Shown: positions 17,121 to 26,638, counted from the first letter of the stretch. The stretch: DNA of 64,000 nucleotides from Candidatus Sericytochromatia bacterium (GCA_018780035.1 JADMKE010000029.1:191388-255387), one strand, 5' to 3'. Numbers and translations: made by a program. The notes: generated by a model from the sequence alone, not told the origin.

Positions 17121-19904
17121 ATGCGTGAACATTTTTCCCGGCTCTTGATCGGACCGCTGTTTAATCCGGGTGTGATCGGCAATTATTTGGAGCATCCTTG
17201 CATTCAAACCTTTATGAGCGGCTCAGCTCAAGATTTGCGCTCCCCTTATGACCACTATTACGATATCCAAACAGATACCATTGCCAGCTTTTTGGCCCGA
17301 CTGACAGGGCCTCTTCCAGATTTTTTAATCTGGTGGGATGGTGTTTATCAGGCTATTCCACCCGGGATAGAAGCCTGTCCCATTCCCACGGTCCTGATCC
17401 CGGGTGATTGGAATTTGAGTTTGTCGACACTTTGGCCTTACCTCGGCCAGTTTGACCATGTTTTGGCAGACAAAGCCCTCTTGCAATGGATGGAAAAAGG
17501 GGGCTATACCCATGGTGTGTTTTGGCCGGGCTTTTCTTTTGAACCTTTAAAACACAGGGTTTTGCCTGATCTGGAGCGGATCTACGATCTGACCTTTGTG
17601 GGCAATCTCAACCATTATGTGCAAAGGCAGCGCGGATTTTTACTCGAACGGCTGGCTATGCTCTCAGATCGCTACCGCGTTCAGATCTGCGGGGGAGTCT
17701 ATGGCGAGGACTATGTCAAATTGCTCAATCAGAGCAAAATCGTGTTTAATTACACGATCTGCCAAACCATGAATATGCGGGCCTATGAAGCTCCCGCCTG
17801 TGGGGCACTGCTGATGATCGAAGCTGAAAATCTGGAAGTGAGGGATTTTCTTGAAGATGGCGTCAGCTGCGTTTTATACACCCAGGCCAATCTCGAAAGC
17901 CAGATTGACTATTATCTCAGTCATGCCAGCGAGCGGACAAACATTGCCTCCGCAGGTCAGCTTCAGATCCAAAAATTCAGTTATGAAAAACAATTTGAGT
18001 GGCTGATTGATCACCTGACTACATTTTTGATGCAGCGTACTGCAAAACGATCTCCTGATCGGATTCGCACTCAGGATACCTTGTTGCTTCAGACCCGACA
18101 GCTCTTTCGCAGCAGCACCCCCAATGGACCCTTGCGGGCCATTTTGAGCTTAAATCAACGCCCCAATCCCAGATCTGCTGAACAGTCCAATCAATTGGGT
18201 GTTTTTCTCTTGCACGAGACTTACTCCTGGGGGGCTGGCGGCCAATTGGCTCTCAACGAAATCTTTCGATGCAATGTCGAAGAGGCCTTACTTGCCTTTG
18301 ATAGGGCCTGCTCTCTTTCCCCAGATAACCCTGTGATGGGTTTTAATCGCGCTTGGTGTTTAGAATTATTGCGCGATCACAATGCTGCCAAAACAGCTTA
18401 TCAAGCGGTATACGAGCAACTCAAACAAACCCAAGCCACTGGCTGGGAGCAAACTCTGCCCGTTTTTCCCGAAAGGTATACCCATTTTGAGGTGGAGTGG
18501 GAGACCCGCTACCGTTTTAGCTTGCCTCCGCAGGCTGCCGATTTAAAACCACTGAAGGCCTTGCTTCAATGGCAAATTTGTCTAAGACTGGCCTCCCTTT
18601 CGGTGGGCTCTCCCGCAGAGACCTTACACTGGCTGATTCGGGCTTTAATTGCCGAACCTCAATTGGGCGAAATTCCCTATTTATTGGCTTTGGCCTGGAA
18701 AAAACAGGGATTCCCCAAACGGGCTCTCAGTGCCTTGCAATTGGCCTTGCGCAATCAACCCTTTCAAACCCGTATCTGGGAATTTCTCTTGCACGAATAT
18801 GTGGCTCAATCCCAATGGACTTCGGCCCAAAATTGGGTCCGATCGCTGCTGCCCATTGTGGACAGTCTCGACAATCTTAAGGCCGAACGCGCTGTCTATC
18901 GCCGCTGGGAAGTTTTGCTCAAGCCCTTGGTTTTGATTCAAAGTCCACCCTCTCCAGAACACAATCAGGCTGTCTTTGCAGCTTTGGCGGCCTTCTCAGA
19001 TCCCGCAATAGCAGAACAATTTTTGGCTTATTATCCCCAATTAAAAAATCAGCTGCACCCGGACTGGCATTGGCTGTTTATCAACCTCGAACTGGAGTGG
19101 AAACCGGCTTTACCGGAGCCTGAACCCGATCTTTTTCCCGCTTTAAACCGCACCACGGGTCTCTCTCCTCTGGTACACATCGGCCAGACCCCAAAACCGC
19201 CTGTGAGTTATCTGCGCAAGTGGCAGGCCCAGACAGAAAGTGGGGTGATCAGCGGTGGAGATCTGCCCAATCTTTTTCCGCAAGCCCCTGCAGAGCCTTA
19301 TGAAATCGAAGGCCTGATCGATACAGGTGGGCCCGAGCAAAGGCCATTAAATCTCTTGATTTTGATTCAAAACCCCCTGCTCCCTGAAGAAAAAAATAAT
19401 CTGGCTGGCCTGGCCCAATGGGCCGAAAACCAAGCTCAAGTCAGTCTCTTGCTCTGGTGTTGTCACTCAGAGCTGGATGCTTCTTTTTTGACCGAATTGG
19501 ATGGAATTTTTTCTGAGACCCCCTGCGCAAATGTCACTTTATTAACAGATATTCAGACCCTGGCCCAAGAAGCCTCTTTGCTGGAGCAGGTCCAGGTTCT
19601 GGCCGGGGTTTATCATCCTCAAATCGCTTGGTATTACCATTGGGCCCTGGCCTGGGGGCTGCCGCTCTGGCTCCGCTTAAGCTCATCAGAACTTGAGTTG
19701 GAATTTGAGCCGGAGGAGCAATTCTTGCTCAATAGCAGTACCGATTGGCAGCGCCGCCAAAGTGAGTGGCCCGAGGAAAAAAAAGGATTTATGAATTGGG
19801 CAATGTTGCAAAAAAACCGGGACCATTTGTTACAATTAAAACGCTTTCAAACAGCCTGGAAGCTTCGCTTGGACTGGATTAAAGAACAGTTGAAAAAACG
19901 CTAA
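17121..19904 (+). CDS. GT-B glycosyltransferase fused to TPR region
   Basis: A 927-residue protein. The first 310 residues resemble CgeB-type family 1 glycosyltransferases (LTFVGNLNHYVQRQRG, then a C-terminal half with NMRAYEAPACGALLMIEAEN and EDGVSCVLY), suggesting sugar transfer to a cell-surface or protein acceptor. Residues about 375-640 are helical with TPR-like units (ALLAFDRACSLSPDNPVMGF, ALSALQLALRNQPFQTRIW). The last 200 residues contain a second Rossmann-like segment with no named match. There is no membrane segment. It ends the CNNM-kinase operon before a strong terminator. Confidence 0.75.
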   Translation: MREHFSRLLIGPLFNPGVIGNYLEHPCIQTFMSGSAQDLRSPYDHYYDIQTDTIASFLARLTGPLPDFLIWWDGVYQAIPPGIEACPIPTVLIPGDWNLSLSTLWPYLGQFDHVLADKALLQWMEKGGYTHGVFWPGFSFEPLKHRVLPDLERIYDLTFVGNLNHYVQRQRGFLLERLAMLSDRYRVQICGGVYGEDYVKLLNQSKIVFNYTICQTMNMRAYEAPACGALLMIEAENLEVRDFLEDGVSCVLYTQANLESQIDYYLSHASERTNIASAGQLQIQKFSYEKQFEWLIDHLTTFLMQRTAKRSPDRIRTQDTLLLQTRQLFRSSTPNGPLRAILSLNQRPNPRSAEQSNQLGVFLLHETYSWGAGGQLALNEIFRCNVEEALLAFDRACSLSPDNPVMGFNRAWCLELLRDHNAAKTAYQAVYEQLKQTQATGWEQTLPVFPERYTHFEVEWETRYRFSLPPQAADLKPLKALLQWQICLRLASLSVGSPAETLHWLIRALIAEPQLGEIPYLLALAWKKQGFPKRALSALQLALRNQPFQTRIWEFLLHEYVAQSQWTSAQNWVRSLLPIVDSLDNLKAERAVYRRWEVLLKPLVLIQSPPSPEHNQAVFAALAAFSDPAIAEQFLAYYPQLKNQLHPDWHWLFINLELEWKPALPEPEPDLFPALNRTTGLSPLVHIGQTPKPPVSYLRKWQAQTESGVISGGDLPNLFPQAPAEPYEIEGLIDTGGPEQRPLNLLILIQNPLLPEEKNNLAGLAQWAENQAQVSLLLWCCHSELDASFLTELDGIFSETPCANVTLLTDIQTLAQEASLLEQVQVLAGVYHPQIAWYYHWALAWGLPLWLRLSSSELELEFEPEEQFLLNSSTDWQRRQSEWPEEKKGFMNWAMLQKNRDHLLQLKRFQTAWKLRLDWIKEQLKKR

Positions 19905-20053
19905 AGATCACCCCAAAAACTTGTTTGAAATTCCATTTTAAAGTTAAAACACTGTCATCTTTTCTTAAAATACATATGTTACTTTATATATAGACCAGTT
20001 ATTTCTGGATTCATTCAAAAGTCCACTGGTTAGCCCATCAAAACTCTAGCTGG

Positions 20054-20076
20054 CGCCCCTCCCTGGGGCGTTTTTT
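20054..20076 (+). terminator. Rho-independent terminator after the glycosyltransferase
   Basis: CGCCCC (20054-20059) pairs with GGGGCG (20065-20070) across a 5-base loop and is followed by six T residues. It lies about 150 bases past the stop at 19904. The 19905-20053 interval is AT-rich, with no open frame or RNA that I recognise. Confidence 0.85.
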
Positions 20077-20081
20077 GTTGT

Positions 20082-21179
20082 TTAAGTGGCCAATAATTGA
20101 TTTAAATAGCGATTTTCGCCCAGAAAATCATCACAATGGGCACAAATTGCAGGGCGTGTCTGCAACATCTCGGTCCGAAACTGCTGGTATTTTTTGCCCA
20201 ACCAAATGTCTTTAAACGTCGCTTTGGGCCCCATTCGGGCCAATGGCGCTTTTTCGCCTTTGAGCATACAACAGCCATAGACCAAACCATCGGCAGCAAT
20301 CAAGCTGTGGAGCCACGGCGCAAAACAGCGGTTTTGCTGGTAATAGCCCAAAGCATAATGGCCTTGGGCCGATTGAGCGATTTCCGCTGGGCTGCGCCCA
20401 AACGGATACGCTTCTGACACAGACTGAATCAAGCCCCATTTTAGGGCTTTTTCTGCTACTTGGGGCGCAATCTCACGGTTAAATAATTCAATTTCAGGGG
20501 CATTGAGACGCATTTGCGGACCCGTCTCGAGATGTAAATCATCAACGGGCAAAAAACGAATCCGATCAATTCCCAAATCATGGGCCAATTCTGGCCAGAA
20601 TAACATCTCTTGAAAATTTTGTTGGGTTAGGACCGTATTGGCCTTGATCAAGACAGAACGCCTGGATTTTTCGATCGCCAAACGGGTATTGGCAATGCCT
20701 TGTACCACTCGTTCCCAGCTGTCCTGGCCGCGAATTTGGCGATAAGTCTCAGGCAAAGGACTGTCCAGTGAAAAGGTGATTTGGCTGAGACCTGCATCCA
20801 CCAAGGCCTGGGCTTTGCGGCGGCTCCAGAGGGTACCATTGCTGACTAAGCTCACATGCAGGCCCCGTTCTGTTAAATAGCGAATCCCCTGTTCCAGCCA
20901 GGGAAACATCAACGGTTCGCCCCCAGAAAAATGCACTTTTTTGGTTTTGAGCAAGACCAGGTCGTCCAAGACCGGCTGTAAATCTTCCCAGCTTTGGAAA
21001 TAACTGGGTCTGGGCGGTTTTTTTCCTTCTACCCGCCAACTTGAACACATCACACATTTTAAATTGCATTGCCAGGTCAGTTTGATCTTGACACTCAGGG
21101 GGCGCGGTTGTCCTTCGGCCTCTAAAATACGCTTGAGTTTTTTGGGGGCCGCCCCCAAATACTGGTCGAGTTTATACAT
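20082..21179 (-). CDS. Radical SAM/SPASM protein
   Basis: A 365-residue enzyme with the radical SAM cluster motif C38xxxC42xxC45 (CNLKCVMC), the SAM-binding FSGGEPL, and a C-terminal SPASM-type cysteine set (CFAPW, YGCCML, then CAHCDDF) expected to hold an auxiliary iron-sulfur cluster. SPASM enzymes often modify peptides or proteins, or act as dehydrogenases. No small precursor-like peptide is obvious beside it. It is last of three same-strand genes (kinase, membrane protein, radical SAM) with short gaps, so a shared regulatory or modification pathway is possible. Confidence 0.88.
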   Translation of the reverse strand: MYKLDQYLGAAPKKLKRILEAEGQPRPLSVKIKLTWQCNLKCVMCSSWRVEGKKPPRPSYFQSWEDLQPVLDDLVLLKTKKVHFSGGEPLMFPWLEQGIRYLTERGLHVSLVSNGTLWSRRKAQALVDAGLSQITFSLDSPLPETYRQIRGQDSWERVVQGIANTRLAIEKSRRSVLIKANTVLTQQNFQEMLFWPELAHDLGIDRIRFLPVDDLHLETGPQMRLNAPEIELFNREIAPQVAEKALKWGLIQSVSEAYPFGRSPAEIAQSAQGHYALGYYQQNRCFAPWLHSLIAADGLVYGCCMLKGEKAPLARMGPKATFKDIWLGKKYQQFRTEMLQTRPAICAHCDDFLGENRYLNQLLAT

Positions 21180-21214
21180 CGCTTTTAGGTCTGCTCAATT
21201 CGTTTCAATCTCAT

Positions 21215-22930
21215 TTAATGCCGATCCGCATCGGTGAGAAGTGCTTCGAGATTGTCGGCCTTGTGGGCAATTTGCAGAATAGCCGCACGCAATTCTGCAG
21301 GGTCTGCGGTTTCAGCCAATTGGTTATCTCCGACCACAAACATTTCTTCGTTGCCCAGTTTGGCCAAACCAATCGCGCCATAGGCCATTTTGCCATTTTC
21401 TTCGAGACAGATTTTATACAATTCTGGACTTTGGGCGCCACAAAACGACTGAATGGCAATCATGGGATGACCCTCAAGATCTTGCCGATCAAAGCGCACA
21501 TGTACGGTCTGTTTGCGCTGCTCTGAAACCGGCAATATGACTCTGAACTTTTTGGCTTGAGAGCTCAACTCTGAATCCACGCCCTGGAGCGCTTCTTGCA
21601 ACAGAAATTGCTCCCAGCCCGCTTGGCGCAGGCCTTTAAAGGCTTTGGCTTTGACAGGCAACTCCCCCACTTCGGCCAATTGACTGCCCTGTGTGGCCAA
21701 GCCATGGATTGCCGTGTCGAGTTCAGCCTGATCGAGGGTGGCATAGAGCAGGGTTTTGGTTAAAAACAATTCAGGGGCTTTGCCTTCAGCCTGTGGCAAA
21801 GTGGCAAAACGCCCATAGGCCAAGGCGGGATTGGCGCGCAGCAATTCTTCGGGTTTGACCTGAGGCAATAGCACTGGCAAAAAGAGGCGCAAATAGGTCA
21901 ACTCTCCTTCTTCGCTCAGGCTCAAAGTCAGATTCTGGGGCTGGCCGTTGGGCGGGGTGTATTTGACGCGAAAGCCCCCTTTGGCCAAGCGGGTATAGTT
22001 CAAGCCTGGCAATTCACTCTGATTGAGATACGCAAGCAAACGGGTGGATGAGACAATGCGCCCGGAAGCAAGGCCGGCCGCAGCTTGGGCGGGCGGTGGC
22101 TCCACTTTTGCATCCATCGCATTCTCAGCGAGAGTGGACAAGCTCAGCTCCTGTTTTGGCCCCCATTGGCGCATGCTGATCTTCAGGCTTTCCAACATTT
22201 TTTCACCACAGGCTCCGGCATTGTCACGCAGGTCCTGTTCACTCAAGCTCAATGATCGCCGTACCGGAATCAGGGTCTTTTCACTTTGATACAAAAGGGC
22301 ATTGGGCTGACATTTGGCCTTTTGAATCTCTTCAAAGCGCACAACTGCCCCACCTTTGTCTTTGATTTTGTCGAGGCATTCCAAGCGCATTGATGTGCCG
22401 TCTATCAAGGTAAATTTGAGCCGAGCCCAGGGAAATTTGTAGTATTTCTTTTTGGTCCCCGAATTGGGGCTGGTCTTTTCTTTGTAGACATGATTGGCAC
22501 CGTGTTTGCCATGATCCAGTATCCCTTTGAGTCCTGAGTCTGGATGTAAATCGGCTTGAATCAAGCCAAAAAACTGGTGCAAGATTTGCTGCCGGGCATG
22601 TAATAATCCATGTTTTTTCTGGCGTCCCCGGTACATCACGATCAGCACGACCAAGACAATCGCCAGAGCAATAAAAGCCATGATGATGATTCCACCCTCT
22701 TCATCATCGCCGAGATCAAATTCATCCATCAGATAGGCCAAACTCAAAAAAGAGAAGAAGAGATAGATGCCCATGGTAATCCAAAAATTGCGCCGGGCCT
22801 TGGCTTTGACCGTTTCACAATAATTGCCAAAGGCCTCAAAAAATTTGGGGATTTGCTCTGTGCGCAAATAGAGTCGGGATTCACCGTGGGGATTAACGCG
22901 GGTTTCGGGCGTAGAAACAGGGGTGGCCAT
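21215..22930 (-). CDS. Membrane protein with YbjN-like domains
   Basis: A 571-residue protein of unknown function from the ATG at 22930 (a GTG nine bases upstream is the alternative). Two membrane helices at about 48-68 and 78-100 (FWITMGIYLFFSFLSL and IIIMAFIALAIVLVVLIVMY) flank a short acidic loop. Two alpha/beta regions in the second half (about 335-430 and 475-565, the latter with YGAIGLAKLGNEEMFVV) resemble YbjN/type III chaperone-like folds. It lies between a Ser/Thr kinase and a radical SAM gene and could be a kinase partner or target. This is the second YbjN-like membrane protein in the window. Confidence 0.68.
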   Translation of the reverse strand: MATPVSTPETRVNPHGESRLYLRTEQIPKFFEAFGNYCETVKAKARRNFWITMGIYLFFSFLSLAYLMDEFDLGDDEEGGIIIMAFIALAIVLVVLIVMYRGRQKKHGLLHARQQILHQFFGLIQADLHPDSGLKGILDHGKHGANHVYKEKTSPNSGTKKKYYKFPWARLKFTLIDGTSMRLECLDKIKDKGGAVVRFEEIQKAKCQPNALLYQSEKTLIPVRRSLSLSEQDLRDNAGACGEKMLESLKISMRQWGPKQELSLSTLAENAMDAKVEPPPAQAAAGLASGRIVSSTRLLAYLNQSELPGLNYTRLAKGGFRVKYTPPNGQPQNLTLSLSEEGELTYLRLFLPVLLPQVKPEELLRANPALAYGRFATLPQAEGKAPELFLTKTLLYATLDQAELDTAIHGLATQGSQLAEVGELPVKAKAFKGLRQAGWEQFLLQEALQGVDSELSSQAKKFRVILPVSEQRKQTVHVRFDRQDLEGHPMIAIQSFCGAQSPELYKICLEENGKMAYGAIGLAKLGNEEMFVVGDNQLAETADPAELRAAILQIAHKADNLEALLTDADRH

Positions 22931-22962
22931 AAAACACACTCTCTCAGCAGGAGGATGGGTTT

Positions 22963-22968
22963 ATTATA
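22963..22968 (-). promoter_or_regulatory. Possible internal -10 box
   Basis: A perfect TATAAT on the minus strand lies 33 bases before the ATG at 22930, near the kinase stop codon. The -35 region is poor (GTTAAA at 17-base spacing). It may give the membrane-protein gene extra transcription independent of the kinase. Confidence 0.3.
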
Positions 22969-22986
22969 GCTTAGAGCAGTGAGAAT

Positions 22987-24225
22987 TTAACCATCCGCGT
23001 AGAGGTTTTTCAGCCAGCCTTCGACAAATTTATCCGCAATCGGGTCCCCCCGGCGCGAGCCGGTTTTTTCGAGCACCTTGTCGATCAAAAAACGCACCCG
23101 GTCGCCGTTGATATTCATGTACCCTGCGGCCTGAAAGACCTCTTGCTCTTCAGCGGGGGTCAGCAGTTTGTCGGCCAATTTGGGCAAAATGGCAATCTTG
23201 ATAAAGGTCTCTTCTTGTTCTTTGCGCTTGCGGTACTCTTCGTCTTCGGGGCGGCCTTCGAGCATCATGCGCCATTCGGTAATGCTCTCTGGTCGGTTGC
23301 TCCATTTGAGTTCCAGGCCTTTCATCAGCCAGCGCTCTTCTTCGGGGGCAATCTGAATCCCATACCGCGAAGGCGGAAAAAGCAGATCCTGCTGCTGCCG
23401 CTCTTGAGGCGTGGGGGGAATCATGCCGGTCACGGCCTTGTAATAGGTCGCCGCCAAAGCGTAGATATCCGTCCAGGGGCCCTGAATGCCATTGCTGGCA
23501 TATTGTTCTAAAGGGGCAAACCCCTCGGTCAAAAAGAGCATCGACTCCGTGCTGCCCGAGATCTGCTGACGGGCCGCGCCAAAGTCCAAAAGAATCGGCT
23601 GGCCTTTGCGGGTCATATAAATATTTTCGGGTTTGATATCGCGGTGAAAGGTATTGCGATCATGGACCTCATCGAGGGCTTCGAGCATGGGAAAAAGCAG
23701 TTTGCGCACTTCTGGGGCCGGCAATTTGCCGCCTTTCTGCTCTAAGTAGGCATCCAGGGTTTGACCTTCCAAATACTCCATCACAAAATAAGCGGTATTG
23801 CAGTCTTCGAAGAAGTGACGAATGGTAATGATATGGTGATTGCGCAATGAGGCCAAAAGCCGGGCCTCTGCGATAAATTTTTCTTTGCCGACCCGAAAGA
23901 TTTCACCTTCTTGCCCGGCAGCGGGCACGACGGTAATCCCATCCGCAGCCCGGCTGGCACAAGAGGTCGGGAAATACTCTTTGATTGCGACCTTGGTGCC
24001 CAAATTGCGGTCATAGGCCAAGTAGGTGACCCCAAAACCGCCACAACCCAAGATTCTGCCGATATAATACTGGCGATAGAGTCGAAATTGGGGGCGCAAA
24101 TAGCGCAGGTCATAGCTTTGGGGCTGGGGATAGTGACAATGGCTGCAGTCAGACAATTGCCCTTCGATAATGGCAAAACAGTTCAGGCAATATTTGCGTT
24201 GTGCGTTGTCTTTGTTTTCACTCAT
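22987..24225 (-). CDS. Zinc-ribbon Ser/Thr protein kinase
   Basis: A 412-residue Hanks-type kinase that is soluble, with no membrane anchor. An N-terminal zinc ribbon (C13xxC16 and C27xxC30) precedes the catalytic domain. The glycine loop is GCGGFGVTY, the lysine lies in VAIKEYF, the catalytic loop is HRDIKPEN and the metal motif is DFGAAR, so it should be active. The C-terminal 90 residues are helical and EF-like in places (GYMNINGDRVRFLIDKVL). It is first of three closely spaced genes with a YbjN-like membrane protein and a radical SAM enzyme. Confidence 0.92.
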   Translation of the reverse strand: MSENKDNAQRKYCLNCFAIIEGQLSDCSHCHYPQPQSYDLRYLRPQFRLYRQYYIGRILGCGGFGVTYLAYDRNLGTKVAIKEYFPTSCASRAADGITVVPAAGQEGEIFRVGKEKFIAEARLLASLRNHHIITIRHFFEDCNTAYFVMEYLEGQTLDAYLEQKGGKLPAPEVRKLLFPMLEALDEVHDRNTFHRDIKPENIYMTRKGQPILLDFGAARQQISGSTESMLFLTEGFAPLEQYASNGIQGPWTDIYALAATYYKAVTGMIPPTPQERQQQDLLFPPSRYGIQIAPEEERWLMKGLELKWSNRPESITEWRMMLEGRPEDEEYRKRKEQEETFIKIAILPKLADKLLTPAEEQEVFQAAGYMNINGDRVRFLIDKVLEKTGSRRGDPIADKFVEGWLKNLYADG

Positions 24226-24414
24226 GCTTCACAGCCAACAAGATTTCTTCTATTGTAGCGGAATCTGAACGGGTTTTGCTGTGACTGGACTCTCTTTGCC
24301 CATTCACCTTCCCTGGATTCAGGGATTAGCAGTTCTATACCCAATTCCAACCCACCTGAAACAACAGGCCTGATATAATCCATACCACCCAGCTACGATA
24401 AAAGTACATAAAAC

Positions 24415-24443
24415 TTTACAAAAATTAATAATTGAGTTATGCT
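24415..24443 (+). promoter_or_regulatory. Sigma-70-type promoter
   Basis: TTTACA and TATGCT are separated by 17 bases, giving a predicted start near 24450, about 40 bases before the small membrane protein at 24490. The rest of the 24226-24414 interval holds no gene that I can support. Confidence 0.6.
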
Positions 24444-24489
24444 TTATTTATCCGCTTTAATTGTCCTGAGGAAGGAGTGCCCTCTTCCA

Positions 24490-24744
24490 ATGCGTGTGAA
24501 TCAAACTGTGAAAACGATTCAATCCCAAACCATGAGCCAGAATGCACAACGGCTCCCGGTTAAACCCCAAGAGTTGCCGATGAGTGCGGCAGACACACTT
24601 TTTCCCTTGCACCACCTGGATGCCTTTTTATACTTTGTATTTCAATTACTCTTGGTTTTTATTATCAGCGCATCTGTCTTTCCTGCCCTGAATTGGCTGA
24701 ATATTCAGATGCAACAATTCGCCAGCAGCTACCCAACAAAATAA
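24490..24744 (+). CDS. Small single-span membrane protein
   Basis: An 84-residue protein with a polar N-terminus and one strong hydrophobic segment (FLYFVFQLLLVFIISASVF, about residues 47-65). The ATG at 24490 follows AGGAAGGAG with a rather long 12-base spacing; the longer frame from 24439 would start inside the promoter. The family is unknown. A promoter with 17-base spacing lies just upstream. Confidence 0.5.
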   Translation: MRVNQTVKTIQSQTMSQNAQRLPVKPQELPMSAADTLFPLHHLDAFLYFVFQLLLVFIISASVFPALNWLNIQMQQFASSYPTK

Positions 24745-24802
24745 TGTTTCTGACGGAACTTTTTTTCTCGTGCCTGCGTCTGAGAAAATAATTCGCAAAA
24801 AA

Positions 24803-24922
24803 AAGGAGGAAATTGTCAATGATAGCCCTTACCCTTACTTCATCTTTGCCCCTTTCCTCCCTGCTCAGCTTATAGCTTAAACTGCTCCTGAGTGGGGAAA
24901 CACACCCACTTTATTCAGGAGC
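24803..24922 (+). promoter_or_regulatory. rsgA leader: two ribosome-site-masking hairpins
   Basis: Hairpin 1 pairs GGAGGAAA (24805-24812) with TTTCCTCC (24853-24860) and would hide the leader ORF's ribosome site. Hairpin 2 pairs GCTCCTGA (24884-24891) with TCAGGAGC (24915-24922), extended by GTGGG/CCCAC inside, and hides the AGGAG of rsgA. The first arm of hairpin 2 (CTCCT, 24885-24889) can alternatively pair with the first site (AGGAG, 24804-24808). This arrangement can switch and resembles leader-peptide translational attenuators. Confidence 0.5.
24819..24875 (+). CDS. 18-residue leader ORF upstream of rsgA
   Basis: A short frame encoding MIALTLTSSLPLSSLLSL is preceded by the strongest ribosome-binding site in the region, AAGGAGGAAA, six bases before its ATG. 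It ends 52 bases before the rsgA start. Its own codons contain TTTCCTCC (24853-24860), the exact complement of the GGAGGAAA site. The peptide is Leu/Ser-rich. A strong site on a very short frame just ahead of a hairpin that masks the next ribosome site is the layout of a translational leader peptide; function is inferred. Confidence 0.5.
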   Translation: MIALTLTSSLPLSSLLSL

Positions 24923-24927
24923 GATCC

Positions 24928-26025
24928 ATGACTCTCGACCCCTTTTCTGACTTGGCCCCTTGGGGCTACAACGCTTATTTCCAGGCCCTCTTTGCTGAAT
25001 ACGCAGAGCAGGGGTTTTTTCCTGGCCGTGTTTTGGCTGAATACACCCACTGCTACCGTTTGCAAACCCCTTTGGGTGAAGTTCTTGGCGAAGTGACAGG
25101 CAAATACCGCCATTTGGCCAGCAGTCGCGAAGACTTCCCCGCCGTTGGCGATTGGGTTGCCTATAGCCAAGAATCAGATGGCCCCGCTCGGATTCATGCC
25201 ACTTTGCCGCGTTTGAGCTGTTTTCGCCGACAGGTCTCAGGAACCAAAGGCGATGTTCAGATTCTGGCCGCCAATGTCGACACCCTGTTTTTGGTCATGG
25301 GCCTCAATCAGGACTTTAACCTGCGCAGATTAGAGCGCTACCTGAGTTTGGCCTGGGATAGCCGTTCCAAAGCCGTGATTATCTTAAACAAGCAGGATCT
25401 CAGCCCCGATCCCGAAGCCCAGCTCCAAGCTGTGCGCGACTTGGTGGGCGATACCCCTGTCTACCGCTTGAGTGCGCTCTACCACGAAGGACTACAGGCC
25501 CTTGAGGCCTATTTGCAACCGGGCCAGACCTTGGCTGTGTTGGGGTCGTCTGGGGCCGGCAAATCCACCTTGATCAATGCCCTCAGTGGACAGACGCTGA
25601 TGGACACAGGCGGCGTGCGCAAAGGCGACGAAAAGGGCCATCACACCACCACCCACCGCGAATTGTTGCGCTTGCCTCAAGGTGCACTTTTGATCGATAC
25701 ACCAGGCATGCGTGAACTCCAGCTTTGGGATGCAGGTCTTGGGATCGAACACACCTTTGGCGAACTGGTTGAGTTGGCGCAGCAATGCCGCTTCCGCGAT
25801 TGTAAACACGAAGCTGAAAAAGGCTGTGCGATCCAGGCTGCTTTAGAGGCTGGCGAACTGGAGCCTGGGCGTCTGACCAATTTTCGCAAACTGCAACGCG
25901 AAGATGCCCACCATCGGCGCAAATTTGACGCATTGGCCCAAATCGAAGAAAAACGGCGCTGGAAACAAATTCACAAAAGTATGCGACAGCGCTACCGCAG
26001 CCAATCGTTGGAATTTTCAGATTGA
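24928..26025 (+). CDS. rsgA: Ribosome small-subunit biogenesis GTPase RsgA
   Basis: A 365-residue circularly permuted GTPase (YjeQ family) that checks late 30S subunit maturation. It has an N-terminal OB-fold, the permuted order with the NKQD motif (ILNKQDLS, about residue 150) before the Walker A GSSGAGKST (about 205-213), then DTPGM, and a C-terminal zinc knuckle with Cys-Cys-His-Cys (CRFRDCKHEAEKGC). The ATG at 24928 has AGGAG seven bases upstream; an in-frame GTG at 24892 is unlikely because it falls inside the leader hairpin. Confidence 0.94.
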   Translation: MTLDPFSDLAPWGYNAYFQALFAEYAEQGFFPGRVLAEYTHCYRLQTPLGEVLGEVTGKYRHLASSREDFPAVGDWVAYSQESDGPARIHATLPRLSCFRRQVSGTKGDVQILAANVDTLFLVMGLNQDFNLRRLERYLSLAWDSRSKAVIILNKQDLSPDPEAQLQAVRDLVGDTPVYRLSALYHEGLQALEAYLQPGQTLAVLGSSGAGKSTLINALSGQTLMDTGGVRKGDEKGHHTTTHRELLRLPQGALLIDTPGMRELQLWDAGLGIEHTFGELVELAQQCRFRDCKHEAEKGCAIQAALEAGELEPGRLTNFRKLQREDAHHRRKFDALAQIEEKRRWKQIHKSMRQRYRSQSLEFSD

Positions 26026-26084
26026 AGTCCAATTGGCGTCCTTGTCCAATTGCCAAGCAGGGGCAGAGTGGTTAAGCTATTAAG

Positions 26085-26638
26085 ATGAAAGTTTTACTCT
26101 CAATCACCACCTTATTATCGTTTGGCTTATGTTTGCCCCAGGCCCAGGCTTCAACGATGCCCGGTGCAGACATTCAAAAATTGCGCCTGGGGCTGGGGAC
26201 GGCCCCAGGCGTGGCCCTGCAAATCCCCTTGGCAGAAAATTTTAATCTGGGGGGATCTGCGGCCATGCCCTTTTTTTACGGGGCCTTTGGCTTTACCCGC
26301 TATGATGCCCATCTGAGTTATCGCCTAATCAAGACTGATAGCTTGAGTGTCGCGGCTATGATTGGGGTCTTTGGGGACATCAACACTTCTCAGCGAACAG
26401 ACCTCAAACTCTCCCCTTTTGGGATTCAAGCAGGGGTCGGCATTGCTTATAAAATCAACGAATTTTTTACTGCCCGAGTGAATATTGTGCCAGGTTTGGG
26501 TTTTCCCAATTCGACCGGTTGGGGTCTCTTTCCACCTGCTGGAGGTGTTGAAGTGGCTTATCATCCCCTGCCGCAATTGGAAATCAGTGCTGGGTTTAAT
26601 GGCAACAGCGATATCTTCGGCGTTAATTATAGCTTTTG

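Noticed and set aside
24226..24414. Riboswitch upstream of the small membrane protein
   Set aside because: No conserved riboswitch pattern found by eye; only a normal promoter lies beyond it.
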